From Mycolicibacterium fluoranthenivorans (lineage in GTDB: Bacteria > Actinomycetota > Actinomycetes > Mycobacteriales > Mycobacteriaceae), in NCBI RefSeq assembly GCF_011758805.1, contig NZ_JAANOW010000002.1:372001-436000 (forward strand): a stretch of 64,000 bases of DNA, in the 5' to 3' direction. The translations under genes and the position numbers were made by a program. Each line of letters opens with the position of its first letter. The first letter of the stretch is position 1. The notes below the pieces were generated by a model, which was not told the DNA's origin, did not search any database, and saw only the letters and a program-made list of their open reading frames with translations. Of the stretch, positions 8,355-17,138 are shown one piece after another.

Positions 8355-9734
8355 ATGATCCTGCAGCAGTACTACCTGGACTGCCTTTCCCACGCGTCAT
8401 ACCTGATCGGCGACGAAACCACCGGCCGCGCAGTCGTTGTGGACCCACAGCGCGATGTGGCCGAGTATGTGGCCGACGCGAAGGAACAGGGCCTGACCAT
8501 CGAACTGGTCATCGAGACGCACTTCCACGCTGACTTCTTGTCCGGTCACCTGGAACTGGCGAAGGCCACCGGCGCGAAGATCGTCTACTCTTCGGTCGCG
8601 CAGACCGAATTCGAGTCCATGGGCGTCGATGACGGCCAGCGGTACTCCCTCGGCGACGTGACGCTCGAGTTCCGCCACACGCCCGGACACACCCCGGAGT
8701 CGATGAGCGTGGTCGTCTACGAGCATGCCGCCGACGAGATTCCGTACGGGGTGATGACCGGCGACACCTTGTTCATCGGCGACGTCGGCCGTCCAGACCT
8801 GTTGGCCTCCATCGGCTTCACCCGCGAGGAGTTGGCCGACAAGCTCTATGACTCGCTGCACGACAAGCTGATGACGCTGCCCGACGCGACGCGGGTCTAC
8901 CCCGCTCACGGCGCGGGCTCGGCGTGCGGAAAGAACCTCTCGACCGATCTGTGGTCGACGATCGGCGACCAGAAAGCGACGAACTACGCGCTGCGGGCCG
9001 CCGACAAGGCCACCTTCATGAAACTTGTCACCGAGGGGCAGCCGCCCGCTCCCGGCTACTTCGTCTACGACGCAATCCTCAACCGCAAGGACCGCGGCTT
9101 GCTGGACGAGACCAAGATGCCGGCGGCGATGACCTATGACCAGGTCCGCGCCGCGATCGAAGGTGGTGCCGTCCTGGTTGACGGGCGCAATCCCGAAGAG
9201 TTCGCCTTGGGCCACCTGCGCGACGCGATCAACATCGGTCTCGAAGGCCGCTACGCGGAGTTCGCCGGCTCGGTGCTGAAGTCCGACGTCGACATCGTGC
9301 TGTTCACCGAGCCCGGACAGGAACTCGAAGGTAAGAACCGGCTGGCCCGTATCGGGTTCGACCGGGTGATCGGCTACCTGGCAGACCCCTATCAGGCGAT
9401 GCTCGACCACCGGGACGACGTTCAGATGGCGTCGCGGTTGACGGCGAAGGCGTTCGACGAGCGGGCCGCGCGGATGGCAGACCTGCAGATCGTCGACGTC
9501 CGCAACCCGGGCGAGGTCGAAGCAGGTGCCATCCCGCACGCGATCCCGATCCCGGTCGGTCAGCTGCCCGCCCGGCTCGGTGAGCTCGATGCCGCCAAAC
9601 CGACGGTCGTGTACTGCGCCGGCGGCTACCGGTCCTCGGTCGCTGCGAGCCTGTTGCGGCAGAACGGCTTCGCCGACGTCAGCGACATCCTGGGCGGTTA
9701 CGGCGCCTGGGACGAAGCCCACCAGAGCGTCTGA
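8355..9734 (+). CDS. CstB-like persulfide dioxygenase fused to two rhodanese domains
   Basis: The product is 459 aa. Residues 1-245 are a metallo-beta-lactamase-fold persulfide dioxygenase: 'THFHADFLSGH' (His56, His58, Asp60, His65), His112, Asp137 and His185, with Cys191 in 'HGAGSACGK'. Residues about 255-350 are a rhodanese fold whose active-site loop has lost Cys ('IVLFTEPGQELEG'). Residues about 360-459 are an active rhodanese with 'YCAGGYRSS' (Cys421). This dioxygenase/pseudo-rhodanese/rhodanese order is that of Staphylococcus CstB, which converts persulfides to thiosulfate without releasing sulfite. It starts the operon with SQR, thioredoxin and TauE, preceded by two operators. Confidence 0.94.
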   Translation: MILQQYYLDCLSHASYLIGDETTGRAVVVDPQRDVAEYVADAKEQGLTIELVIETHFHADFLSGHLELAKATGAKIVYSSVAQTEFESMGVDDGQRYSLGDVTLEFRHTPGHTPESMSVVVYEHAADEIPYGVMTGDTLFIGDVGRPDLLASIGFTREELADKLYDSLHDKLMTLPDATRVYPAHGAGSACGKNLSTDLWSTIGDQKATNYALRAADKATFMKLVTEGQPPAPGYFVYDAILNRKDRGLLDETKMPAAMTYDQVRAAIEGGAVLVDGRNPEEFALGHLRDAINIGLEGRYAEFAGSVLKSDVDIVLFTEPGQELEGKNRLARIGFDRVIGYLADPYQAMLDHRDDVQMASRLTAKAFDERAARMADLQIVDVRNPGEVEAGAIPHAIPIPVGQLPARLGELDAAKPTVVYCAGGYRSSVAASLLRQNGFADVSDILGGYGAWDEAHQSV

Positions 9735-9758
9735 CGACGCACCAGGAGAAGAATCATC

Positions 9759-10961
9759 ATGAACAACAAGGCCAAGCACCAGATCCTGATCGTCGGCGGC
9801 GGAACCGCCGGTATCACCGTCGCGGCTCGGATGCTCCGCAAGGGCTACACCGATGTCGCGGTCATCGAGCCGTCGAGCAAGCACTACTACCAGCCGTTGT
9901 GGACACTGGTCGGTGGTGGGCAGGCGAAGGCCGCGACGACCGAACGCGAGGAATCCTCGGTGATGCCCAAGGGGGCGACGTGGATCAAGAACGCCGCCAG
10001 CGCATTTGATCCCGACAACAACACCGTCACCTGTATCGACGGCACGAGCTATGAATACGACGTCCTCGTGGTCTGTCCGGGCATCCAGCTCGACTGGAAC
10101 CGCACGGAAGGTCTTGAGGGCACTTTGGGCCGGGACGGGGTCTCGTCGAACTACCGGTTCGACCTGGCGCCGAGGACCTGGGATTTCATCCGCAACCTGA
10201 GGTCGGGCACTGCGGTGTTCACCGTTCCGTCCGGTGCCATCAAGTGCGCCGGAGCTCCGCAGAAGATCGCCTACCTGGCGTCGGACTACTGGCGGTCCCA
10301 AGGTGTGCTCAAAGACATCGATGTCCACCTGGTCATGCCGGGCGCGCGACCGTTCGGGATCCCGGCCATCGCGGACAGCCTGGACAAGGTGATCGCCGAG
10401 TACGGGATCACGTTGCACACCAACTCCGAAGTGACATCCGTCGACGCGGCGTCACGCAAGGTCGGCATCACCAGCGTCGCCCCCGGCGGCACCGACGCCA
10501 TGCTGCCCTACGACGTGTTGCATGCCGTGCCGAGACAGTCCGCACCGGACTGGATCAAGACGAGTCCGCTGTCCACCGGCGACGCCATGGGTTACGTCGA
10601 CATCGACAAGCACACCATGCAGCACGTGCGGTATCCCAACGTGTTCAGTCTGGGTGACGCCGGTTCGTCGCCGAACTCCAAGACCGGCGCCGCCATTCGC
10701 AAGCAGGCCCCCGTGGTCGTCGAGAACATCGACGCGTTCTTGAAGGACCAGCCATTGCGTGCGTCGTACGACGGCTACTCGTCGTGCCCGATCATCACGT
10801 CCTCGCACGCGATGCTGCTCGCCGAGTTCGACTACGACCTGAAGCTGGAACCGACGTTCCCGCTGCTCAACCCGACGACACCGCACCGGGCGTATTGGTA
10901 CCTGAAGAAGTATGGACTTCCGTTCATGTACTGGAATCTCATGCTCAAGGGCCTGGCTTGA
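9759..10961 (+). CDS. sqr: sulfide:quinone oxidoreductase (type II/SQOR-like)
   Basis: The product is 400 aa. The N-terminal FAD-binding motif is 'ILIVGGGTAGITVAARML', and a second dinucleotide region ends in 'PNVFSLGDAGSSPNSKTGAA'. Redox cysteines sit at Cys163 ('GAIKCAGAPQK') and Cys343 ('YDGYSSCPIIT'), matching the active Cys pair of mitochondrial-type SQOR. The C-terminus is amphipathic ('YWYLKKYGLPFMYWNLML'), as needed for membrane association. It oxidises H2S to a persulfide and passes electrons to menaquinone; the persulfide feeds the upstream CstB-like enzyme. It lies 24 nt after that gene in the same operon. Confidence 0.94.
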   Translation: MNNKAKHQILIVGGGTAGITVAARMLRKGYTDVAVIEPSSKHYYQPLWTLVGGGQAKAATTEREESSVMPKGATWIKNAASAFDPDNNTVTCIDGTSYEYDVLVVCPGIQLDWNRTEGLEGTLGRDGVSSNYRFDLAPRTWDFIRNLRSGTAVFTVPSGAIKCAGAPQKIAYLASDYWRSQGVLKDIDVHLVMPGARPFGIPAIADSLDKVIAEYGITLHTNSEVTSVDAASRKVGITSVAPGGTDAMLPYDVLHAVPRQSAPDWIKTSPLSTGDAMGYVDIDKHTMQHVRYPNVFSLGDAGSSPNSKTGAAIRKQAPVVVENIDAFLKDQPLRASYDGYSSCPIITSSHAMLLAEFDYDLKLEPTFPLLNPTTPHRAYWYLKKYGLPFMYWNLMLKGLA

Positions 10962-10995
10962 CAATTCGATTGCGACACAACGAAAGGACATGGAT

Positions 10996-11358
10996 ATGAC
11001 CATCAAGAACCTGACCGCCGCCGACTTCCAGGCGACGATCGCGGAGAACTCGATCGTGCTCGTCGACTTCTGGGCGTCATGGTGCGGTCCGTGTCGCGCA
11101 TTCGCCCCGGTCTTCGATCGCTCGGCGCAGTCGCATCCCGATGTGCTGCACGCCAAAGTGGACACGGAAGCGCAGCAGCAGCTTGCGGCGGCGCTGGAAA
11201 TCCAGGCGATCCCGACGATCATGGCGTTTCGCGACGGGATACTGGTCTACCGTCAGCCCGGCGCGATGCCGGCTGCCGCCCTGGAGGATCTCATCACCAG
11301 AGTCAAGGCGCTGGACATGGCCGATGTCCGCGCCAAGGCCGCGGCGGCCAGACCGTGA
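10996..11358 (+). CDS. thioredoxin
   Basis: The product is 120 aa. The ATG at 10996 is chosen because a GAAAGG ribosome site is 8 nt upstream; an ATG at 10990 is too close and the in-frame 10912 start lies inside sqr. It has a complete thioredoxin fold with 'VDFWASWCGPCRAFAPVF' (active Cys pair) and the cis-Pro 'QAIPTIMAFRDG'. In this operon it probably reduces persulfide or disulfide forms of the sulfur carriers or releases sulfide from them; this is inferred from position. Confidence 0.93.
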   Translation: MTIKNLTAADFQATIAENSIVLVDFWASWCGPCRAFAPVFDRSAQSHPDVLHAKVDTEAQQQLAAALEIQAIPTIMAFRDGILVYRQPGAMPAAALEDLITRVKALDMADVRAKAAAARP

Positions 11359-11399
11359 CCGAGATGTCTGCGCGCCCAGTCGCGGCGGTGTGAGACACG

Positions 11400-12176
11400 A
11401 TGAACATTGCTCTCGCCCTGGCCCTCGGCGCCGTCATCGGTGTGCTACTGGGGCTTCTGGGGGGAGGCGGATCGATCCTGGCGGTACCGGCCCTGGTCTA
11501 CGTGCTGGGCCTGGGCATCGAACAGGCGATTCCGATGTCGCTGTTGGTGGTCGGCACGGCTTCGGCGGTGGGAGCGCTGCCGAAGATCCGTGCCGGGCAC
11601 ATCCAATGGCGGCTGGCGGCAGTCTTTGCGGTGGCCGGCATCCCGGCCACCTTCGTCGGCAGCGCCATCGGCAGACATCTGCCGCAGTCGGCACTTCTCG
11701 TCGGCTTTGCCATCGTGATGGTGCTGGCGGGCATTCGCATGCTGCAAGACAACGGCAGCACCGGTACCGCCTGCACCGTCGGCGACTCGGGTATCAACTG
11801 GCGCCGGTGCGCACCGAGATCCATTCCGGCGGGCTTCCTCGTCGGCCTGCTCACCGGTCTGTTCGGCGTCGGTGGTGGTTTCCTGATCATCCCTGCGCTG
11901 GTGTTGATGCTGGGAGTCGAGATGCCCATCGCCATCGGCACCTCGCTGGTGATCATCGTGGCGAACTCGATGGCAGGGATCGTCTCCCACATCACGGGCA
12001 CCCATATCGACTGGGCGATCACCGCGGCGTTCGTCGGCACCGCGATCATCGGCTCCTTGGTCGCCGGTCACTTCGGTACGCGACTCGACACCCGCCGACT
12101 GCAGCACTGGTTCGCCTATCTGGTGTTCGCGGTCGCCGCCTACGTTCTCATCGACACGGCCATCGTCAGCTGGTGA
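11400..12176 (+). CDS. TauE/SafE family anion permease
   Basis: The product is 258 aa, almost wholly hydrophobic with about eight membrane spans. It has two related halves, each opening with a Gly-rich motif: 'GLLGGGGSILAVPALVYVLG' near residue 19 and 'GLFGVGGGFLIIPALVLMLG' near 159. TauE/SafE proteins move sulfite, thiosulfate or other sulfur anions. The Staphylococcus cst locus also carries a tauE gene beside cstR, cstB and sqr, so export of thiosulfate or sulfite made by the CstB-like enzyme is the likely job. It is the last gene of the operon and convergent with iolD. Confidence 0.92.
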   Translation: MNIALALALGAVIGVLLGLLGGGGSILAVPALVYVLGLGIEQAIPMSLLVVGTASAVGALPKIRAGHIQWRLAAVFAVAGIPATFVGSAIGRHLPQSALLVGFAIVMVLAGIRMLQDNGSTGTACTVGDSGINWRRCAPRSIPAGFLVGLLTGLFGVGGGFLIIPALVLMLGVEMPIAIGTSLVIIVANSMAGIVSHITGTHIDWAITAAFVGTAIIGSLVAGHFGTRLDTRRLQHWFAYLVFAVAAYVLIDTAIVSW

Positions 12177-12215
12177 CCGTATCGCTGCGCGGCTCAGTGC
12201 CCGGATACGCCGACG

Positions 12216-14165
12216 TCAGCGGTCGGAGGGCGTGATCAGCGGGCGCTGCACCCGCTTCCACTCGGCGTAGCGCTGGTAGGCCTCCTGTGTCGAGGCCAAA
12301 CGTGATTCCTGGCTGACCGGGACGTCCCACCACGAGTGGCTGTCCGGGGCGTAGATCCGCGGATCGGTCTCCACGTAGATCACCGTGATCCGGTCGGCCG
12401 CCTTGGCCACCTTGACCGCATCGGCGAACTCCGCCGCCGTACCGGCCTTGATGACGTCGGCGCCCAGGCTGGCCGCGTTGGCCGCCAGGTCCACGGGCAG
12501 TACGGCGCCGTCCAGGCGGCCGTCCTCGCTGCGGTACCGGTAGGCGGTGCCGAAGCGCTGTGAGCCCACCGACTCGGAAAGCCCACCGATGGAGGCGAAT
12601 CCGTGGTTCTGGACCAGAACCGGGATCACCTTGACCCCCTCCTGCACGGCGGTGACGATCTCGGTCGCCATCATCAGGTAGGACCCGTCGCCGACCATGA
12701 CGAACACGTCACGGTCCGCGTCGGCCATCCGCACACCGATACCGCCGGCGATCTCGTAACCCATACAGGAGAACCCGTACTCGACGTGGTAGCCCTTGCG
12801 GTCCCGCATCCGCCACAGCTTGTGCAGGTCACCCGGCATCGAGCCGGCGGCGCACACCACCACGTCGTGTGGCTCGGACAGCGTGTTCACCAGGCCGATC
12901 ACCTGGTTCTGGTTCAACGCGACGCCGTCTTCGCATCCGTATGCCGCGGATACGGTGTCATTCCACTCGGCCACCAGCTCGGCAGTGCGGGTTCGGTATT
13001 CGTCGCTGACGGAGTGGCCCTCCAGCGCCAGGACCAACGCGTCGATGGCCTCACGCGCATCGGCGACCACGCTCAGGCCACCCTGCTTGACCGAGTCCAG
13101 GGACGCCACGTTGACATTCACGAACCGCACATCCGGGTTGTTGAACGCGGTGCGCGATGCCGAGGTGAAATCGCTGTAGCGGGTACCGATACCGATCACC
13201 ACATCGGCCTCCGCGGCCAGCGCGTTGGCGGCGGTGGTGCCGGTCGAGCCGATGGCACCCACCGACTGCGGATGGTCGTGCAGCAGCGATCCCTTACCGG
13301 CCTGGCTCTCGCCGACCGGGATACCGGTGCCGGCGGCCAGCGCGGCCAAGGCGTCTTCGGCGCCGGAGTAGTGCACACCGCCACCCGCGATGATCAGCGG
13401 CTTGGTGGCGGAGCGGATGATCTCGGCCGCCCGGGTCAGCACCGAACGCTCCGGTAGCGGCCGGGCCACATGCCAGGTGCGTTCGGCGAACAACGATTCC
13501 GGCCAGTCATGGGCCTCGGCCTGCACGTCCTGCGGGATGGCGACGGTCGCGGCGCCCGTCTCGACCGGGTCGGTCAGTACCCGCATGGCGCCGAGCAGCG
13601 CCGCCGGCAGTTGCTCGGGCCGCCACACCCGGTCGAAGTACCGGGACAGCGGTTTGAAGGCGTCGTTGACGGTGATATCGCCGGAGCCCGGCAGTTCCAA
13701 CTCCTGGAGTACGGGGGAGCTGACCCTGGTGGCGAAGGTATCGGCGGGCAGCAGCAGCACCGGCAGCCGGTTGATGGTGGCCAGGGCGGCTCCGGTCAGC
13801 ATGTTCGTCGAACCGGGCCCGACGCTGGCGGTCACCGCCCACGCCTGCAGCCGGTCCTTCTGCCGCGCATACGCGACGGCGCTGTGCACCATGGCCTGCT
13901 CGTTGCGCCCCAATACGTATTTCAGGCCCGGCTGCAGGCCCGCCTCCCGCGATTCGAGCTCGTCCTGCAAGAGGGCCTGACCCAGGCCGGCGACGTTGCC
14001 GTGGCCGAAGATACCGAAACAGCCCGCGAAGAACTTCGTCCGCTCGCCGTCGCGTTCGACGTACTGGTTGGCCAGGAAGCGAACCGTGGCCTGCGCCACC
14101 GTGAGTCGTACCGTGCCTTCGGTATCGGCGTACTTGGCGGCGGACTTGGGTGCGGTGGAAACCAT
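12216..14165 (-). CDS. iolD: 3D-(3,5/4)-trihydroxycyclohexane-1,2-dione acylhydrolase
   Basis: The product is 649 aa with thiamine-diphosphate enzyme architecture. The N-terminal pyrimidine-binding domain has 'GRNEQAMVHSAVAYARQ' with the catalytic Glu; a central domain follows ('IAGGGVHYSGAEDAL'). The C-terminal pyrophosphate domain has 'VMVGDGSYLMMATEIVTAVQEGVKVIPVLVQNHGFASIGGL' (GDG...N motif). IolD hydrolyses the cyclic diketone to 5-deoxy-glucuronate, the ring-opening step of myo-inositol catabolism. It is last in the leftward run iolC-iolJ-iolB-iolD. Confidence 0.95.
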   Translation of the reverse strand: MVSTAPKSAAKYADTEGTVRLTVAQATVRFLANQYVERDGERTKFFAGCFGIFGHGNVAGLGQALLQDELESREAGLQPGLKYVLGRNEQAMVHSAVAYARQKDRLQAWAVTASVGPGSTNMLTGAALATINRLPVLLLPADTFATRVSSPVLQELELPGSGDITVNDAFKPLSRYFDRVWRPEQLPAALLGAMRVLTDPVETGAATVAIPQDVQAEAHDWPESLFAERTWHVARPLPERSVLTRAAEIIRSATKPLIIAGGGVHYSGAEDALAALAAGTGIPVGESQAGKGSLLHDHPQSVGAIGSTGTTAANALAAEADVVIGIGTRYSDFTSASRTAFNNPDVRFVNVNVASLDSVKQGGLSVVADAREAIDALVLALEGHSVSDEYRTRTAELVAEWNDTVSAAYGCEDGVALNQNQVIGLVNTLSEPHDVVVCAAGSMPGDLHKLWRMRDRKGYHVEYGFSCMGYEIAGGIGVRMADADRDVFVMVGDGSYLMMATEIVTAVQEGVKVIPVLVQNHGFASIGGLSESVGSQRFGTAYRYRSEDGRLDGAVLPVDLAANAASLGADVIKAGTAAEFADAVKVAKAADRITVIYVETDPRIYAPDSHSWWDVPVSQESRLASTQEAYQRYAEWKRVQRPLITPSDR

Positions 14166-14168
14166 CGG

Positions 14169-15047
14169 TCAGGCTCCTCGAGAGGCGGTAGAGGTACGGA
14201 ACGGAAGGCGCGGATCGATGGCCTGATCGTCCCAAGTGCCGCGCAGCCAGGTGTGGTTCGGGTCGTCACAGATGAGCCAGGCCCGGTCGGGACCGGAACC
14301 GGCCATCACGTTCAGGTAGTACATGTGGTGGCCGGGCGCAGCAATGGACGGTCCGTGGTAGCCGTGCGGCACCAGGACGACGTCACCACTGCGCACTTCT
14401 TCGAGTACCTCGATGGGTCGCTGCGGGGTGCCGTACACCCGGTGGTAGCCGAATCCCGGTGTGCCTGCCGGGCTGTCGTCGATCTCGAAGTAGTAGATCT
14501 CTTCCAGCTGGGTCTCCACCGCGGAGTTCTCGTCATGCTTGTGCGCGGGGTAGCTCGACCAGTTGCCGCCGGGCGTGATGACCTCGCACGCGATCAGGGA
14601 GTCGGCCTCGAAAGCGGTGGCGGTGCCGAAATTGTGCACCTGGCGGCTGCAGTTGCCCGCCCCGCGCAGTTCGACCGACACGTCGGCTGCGGCGACGCGC
14701 CGGTTCGGGAATGACCGCGTGGCGCGCGCTCCGCAGATGGCGATCCGGCCGGTACCGGTGATCGTGTAGTCCTGGGCGATACCGACGTACACCATGTCGG
14801 CCGGCCCGTCGAACACCGATCCGCGCGGTGCCAACTCGAATGTCTCGCCTCTCGATCGCACGGACCCGCCGCCGGACAGCGGCAGGATCATCACCTCGGT
14901 GTCGCCGGTGTTCAGCGCCACCGAGCCACCGTGACCGAGGTCGACGACATGCAAGGACGACTCGGCCCAGCCGGCATCCTCAGGGGTGATCGCGACGGTG
15001 AAGGGTGCGGGCGCGCTGTTGGCCGGAATGTACAACTCGGAATTCAT
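14169..15047 (-). CDS. iolB: 5-deoxy-glucuronate isomerase
   Basis: The product is 292 aa, the usual IolB length. It has a double cupin with metal-ligand histidines in 'YPAHKHDENS' and 'EEIYYFEIDDSPAGTPGFGYHRVYG', then 'VVLVPHGYHGPSIAAPGHHMYYLNVMAG', a highly conserved IolB segment. It isomerises 5-deoxy-D-glucuronate to 5-dehydro-2-deoxy-D-gluconate. It overlaps the upstream aldolase stop by 1 nt and precedes iolD by 3 nt, so these genes form one tightly coupled operon. Confidence 0.95.
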   Translation of the reverse strand: MNSELYIPANSAPAPFTVAITPEDAGWAESSLHVVDLGHGGSVALNTGDTEVMILPLSGGGSVRSRGETFELAPRGSVFDGPADMVYVGIAQDYTITGTGRIAICGARATRSFPNRRVAAADVSVELRGAGNCSRQVHNFGTATAFEADSLIACEVITPGGNWSSYPAHKHDENSAVETQLEEIYYFEIDDSPAGTPGFGYHRVYGTPQRPIEVLEEVRSGDVVLVPHGYHGPSIAAPGHHMYYLNVMAGSGPDRAWLICDDPNHTWLRGTWDDQAIDPRLPFRTSTASRGA

Positions 15048-15937
15048 CAGCGCACCAACTTCACGGCCGTGCCGACCGCCGCGGCGACATCGTCATCGGC
15101 GGGATAGAGCAGGGTGCGTCCGACGATCAGGCCGCGCACCGCAGGAAGCGTGAGTGCCTTCTCCCAGGAGGCGAACGCTTCGTCGGGGTCGGTGGGGTCG
15201 CCGCCGAGCAGCAGCGTGGGCATGGTCGTCGATTCCATGACCCGGTCCATCTCGTCTACGACGGGCAGCTTCATCCAGGTGTAGGCCGAGGTGGAGCCAA
15301 GGCCTTGACTGATGTGTACGGACTTGATCACGGCGTCCGGGGACAGATCGTTGCGGACCTTGCCGTCGACCCGCGACGACATGAACGGCTCCAGCATGGC
15401 GATCAAGCCGTGGGCGGCCAGCTCATCGACGGCCTGGGCGCACGACGCCAGGGTGGCGACGGTGCCGGGATCGTCGAGATCGATGCGGCACAGCATCTTT
15501 CCGCCGTTCATGTTTGCCGCCGCGGTGGAGGCGGCGGTGGCGCCGGTCATCCGGTCATCGAGCTCGAACGACGATCCGGCCAGCCCGCCGCGGTTGAACG
15601 AGGAGAACACCACCTTGTCCTCCAGGGCGCCCAGCAACAGCAGGTCGTCGAGGATGTCGGAGGTGGCCAGCACGCCGTCCACACCGGGATCGGCGAGCGC
15701 GGTGCGCAATCGGTCCAGCAGGTCGATGCGGTTGTTCATCGCGGTCGGGCGCGTTCCGACGGACAGGGCACCACGGGCCGGGTGGTCGGCGGCGACGATC
15801 ATCAGCCGGCCGTCGCCACGGACGGTGGGGCGGGTGGTGCGCTGTTGCCACGCTGTGGCGACGGCACCCGGGTCGGCCGCGCGCAGCTCGGTGACGGCCG
15901 CGTAGTCGCGGCACAGTCCAGTGCCAAGGCTAGACAT
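15047..15937 (-). CDS. Cgl0159-family (beta/alpha)8 aldolase-like protein, probable IolJ step
   Basis: The product is 296 aa from the ATG at 15937, which overlaps the iolC stop by 8 nt. Recognisable parts are 'RLMIVAADHPARGAL', 'GVLATSDILDDLLLLGAL', 'VVFSSFNRGGLAGSSFELDDRMTG', 'PFMSSRVDGKVRNDL' and 'WMKLPVV' with a candidate Schiff-base Lys. Actinobacterial iol clusters carry this family between iolC and iolB where other bacteria have iolJ. It probably cleaves 2-deoxy-5-keto-gluconate-6-phosphate to dihydroxyacetone phosphate and malonate semialdehyde. The function is inferred from the operon; the family assignment is firm. Confidence 0.85.
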   Translation of the reverse strand: MSSLGTGLCRDYAAVTELRAADPGAVATAWQQRTTRPTVRGDGRLMIVAADHPARGALSVGTRPTAMNNRIDLLDRLRTALADPGVDGVLATSDILDDLLLLGALEDKVVFSSFNRGGLAGSSFELDDRMTGATAASTAAANMNGGKMLCRIDLDDPGTVATLASCAQAVDELAAHGLIAMLEPFMSSRVDGKVRNDLSPDAVIKSVHISQGLGSTSAYTWMKLPVVDEMDRVMESTTMPTLLLGGDPTDPDEAFASWEKALTLPAVRGLIVGRTLLYPADDDVAAAVGTAVKLVR

Positions 15938-16940
15938 TGACGGCCTCCACGGCGGTCTTCTCGGCGAGGTCGGACACCTCGGCGGCGGTGGGCATCGCGG
16001 TGGAGCATTCCAGCCGCGAGGCGACGATGGCACCGGCGGCGTTGGCGTAGCGCAGCGTCTTCTCCAGCTGCCAACCGTGCAGCAGGCCATGAATCAGGCT
16101 GCCGCCGAACGCATCTCCAGCGCCGAGACCGTTGACCACATCAACGTCGTTGGGCGGGACGGTGACCGAACTGTGCCGGGTCTTGCCCAGAACCCCACGC
16201 GGCCCCTGCTTCACGATGGCCAGTTCCACCCCGAGGTCCAGCAACGCGTCGGCGGCCTTGTGCGGGTTGGTCTCGCCGACGGCGATCTCGCACTCCTCCC
16301 GGTTGCCGACCGCGACGGTGACGTGCTGCAGGGCCCGCTGAACCTGCTCGGCGGCGGCCGCGGGGCCGGCCCAGAACATCGGCCGGTAGTCGAGATCGAG
16401 CACAGTCAGAGGTTGACGGCCGTGCTTGTTCCCCGTCGCTTCGCTTGCCCCTGAACGCGCCTCCCAGGCCGCGAAGTGGGCACTGCGGCTGGGCTCTTCG
16501 GACAGTCCGGTGACGGTCGACCAGTACAGCCGGGCCGAGCGGATGGCCTCTAGGTCGAGCTCGGCGGGGTCGATCTGCAGATCCGGTGCCGAGGGCTTGC
16601 GGTAGAAGTACAGCGGGAAGTCGTCGGGCGGGTAGATCTCACAGAACGTGACGGGGGTGGGGTATTCGCCGTGGGTGGCCACGAAGCGGTTGTCGACGCC
16701 GAGACGGTCGAGTTCCCTGCGGACATAGCGGCCGAACGGATCGTCGCCGACGCCCGAGATCAGCGCGGTGCGGTTACCCAGTCGGGCCGCGGCGACCGCG
16801 ACATTGGCGGCGCTGCCGCCCAGGAACTTGCCGAACGAGGTGACATCCTCGAGTCCCAGTCCGACCTGCAGTGGGTAGATGTCGACGCCGCTGCGCCCGA
16901 TGGCGATGGCGTCGAAGGCCTGGTTGACGGTAGCGGTCAC
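15930..16940 (-). CDS. iolC: 5-dehydro-2-deoxygluconokinase (PfkB family)
   Basis: The product is 336 aa. The PfkB N-terminal signature is 'GRSGVDIYPLQVG ... FLGGSAANVAVAAARLG'; IolC-specific 'SGVGDDPFGRYVRREL' and 'YFYRKPSAPDLQI' follow; the ATP/anion-hole signature is 'NGLGAGDAFGGSL' with the catalytic Asp. It phosphorylates 5-dehydro-2-deoxy-gluconate. It is the first gene of the operon, divergent from the GntR regulator, with an operator and TTGACA -35 element about 95 bp upstream. One oddity is a roughly 13-residue Ser/Gly/Ala insertion ('RSGASEATGNKHGRQ') just before the conserved 'TVLDLDYRPMFW' strand. Confidence 0.95.
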   Translation of the reverse strand: MTATVNQAFDAIAIGRSGVDIYPLQVGLGLEDVTSFGKFLGGSAANVAVAAARLGNRTALISGVGDDPFGRYVRRELDRLGVDNRFVATHGEYPTPVTFCEIYPPDDFPLYFYRKPSAPDLQIDPAELDLEAIRSARLYWSTVTGLSEEPSRSAHFAAWEARSGASEATGNKHGRQPLTVLDLDYRPMFWAGPAAAAEQVQRALQHVTVAVGNREECEIAVGETNPHKAADALLDLGVELAIVKQGPRGVLGKTRHSSVTVPPNDVDVVNGLGAGDAFGGSLIHGLLHGWQLEKTLRYANAAGAIVASRLECSTAMPTAAEVSDLAEKTAVEAVNV

Positions 16941-17032
16941 GGCTGACTCCCGAATGCGATGTGCGTATGTACTTCCGGTGGCGCGAGTGCGCCCCGGTGC
17001 TGGTATCGACTGTGCGCTGCGGGACTACGTCA

Positions 17033-17055
17033 TGTCAAGACTTTGTCCGGACATT
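17033..17055. promoter_or_regulatory. probable GntR (IolR-type) operator in the iolC promoter
   Basis: This 23-bp element contains GTCAAGACTTTGT and GACATT. The same element in inverted orientation occurs at 17976-17998 with 20 of 23 bases identical. Read on the minus strand, its end supplies TTGACA (17038-17033), a consensus -35 for iolC. A repressor bound here would block polymerase. The regulator encoded next door (17139) is the obvious candidate. Confidence 0.75.
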
Positions 17056-17138
17056 CTTACTTGAGGTCATTTGCAGGTAGGATTCAGCAAACCAGCTTCC
17101 TGCCGCACCGGTGTGGAACCGACGAGATCGGAGCGCGA

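Noticed and set aside
8321..8533. Alternative frame over the start of the CstB-like gene
   Set aside because: It is a shadow of the persulfide dioxygenase frame, which begins at 8355 and carries all catalytic motifs.
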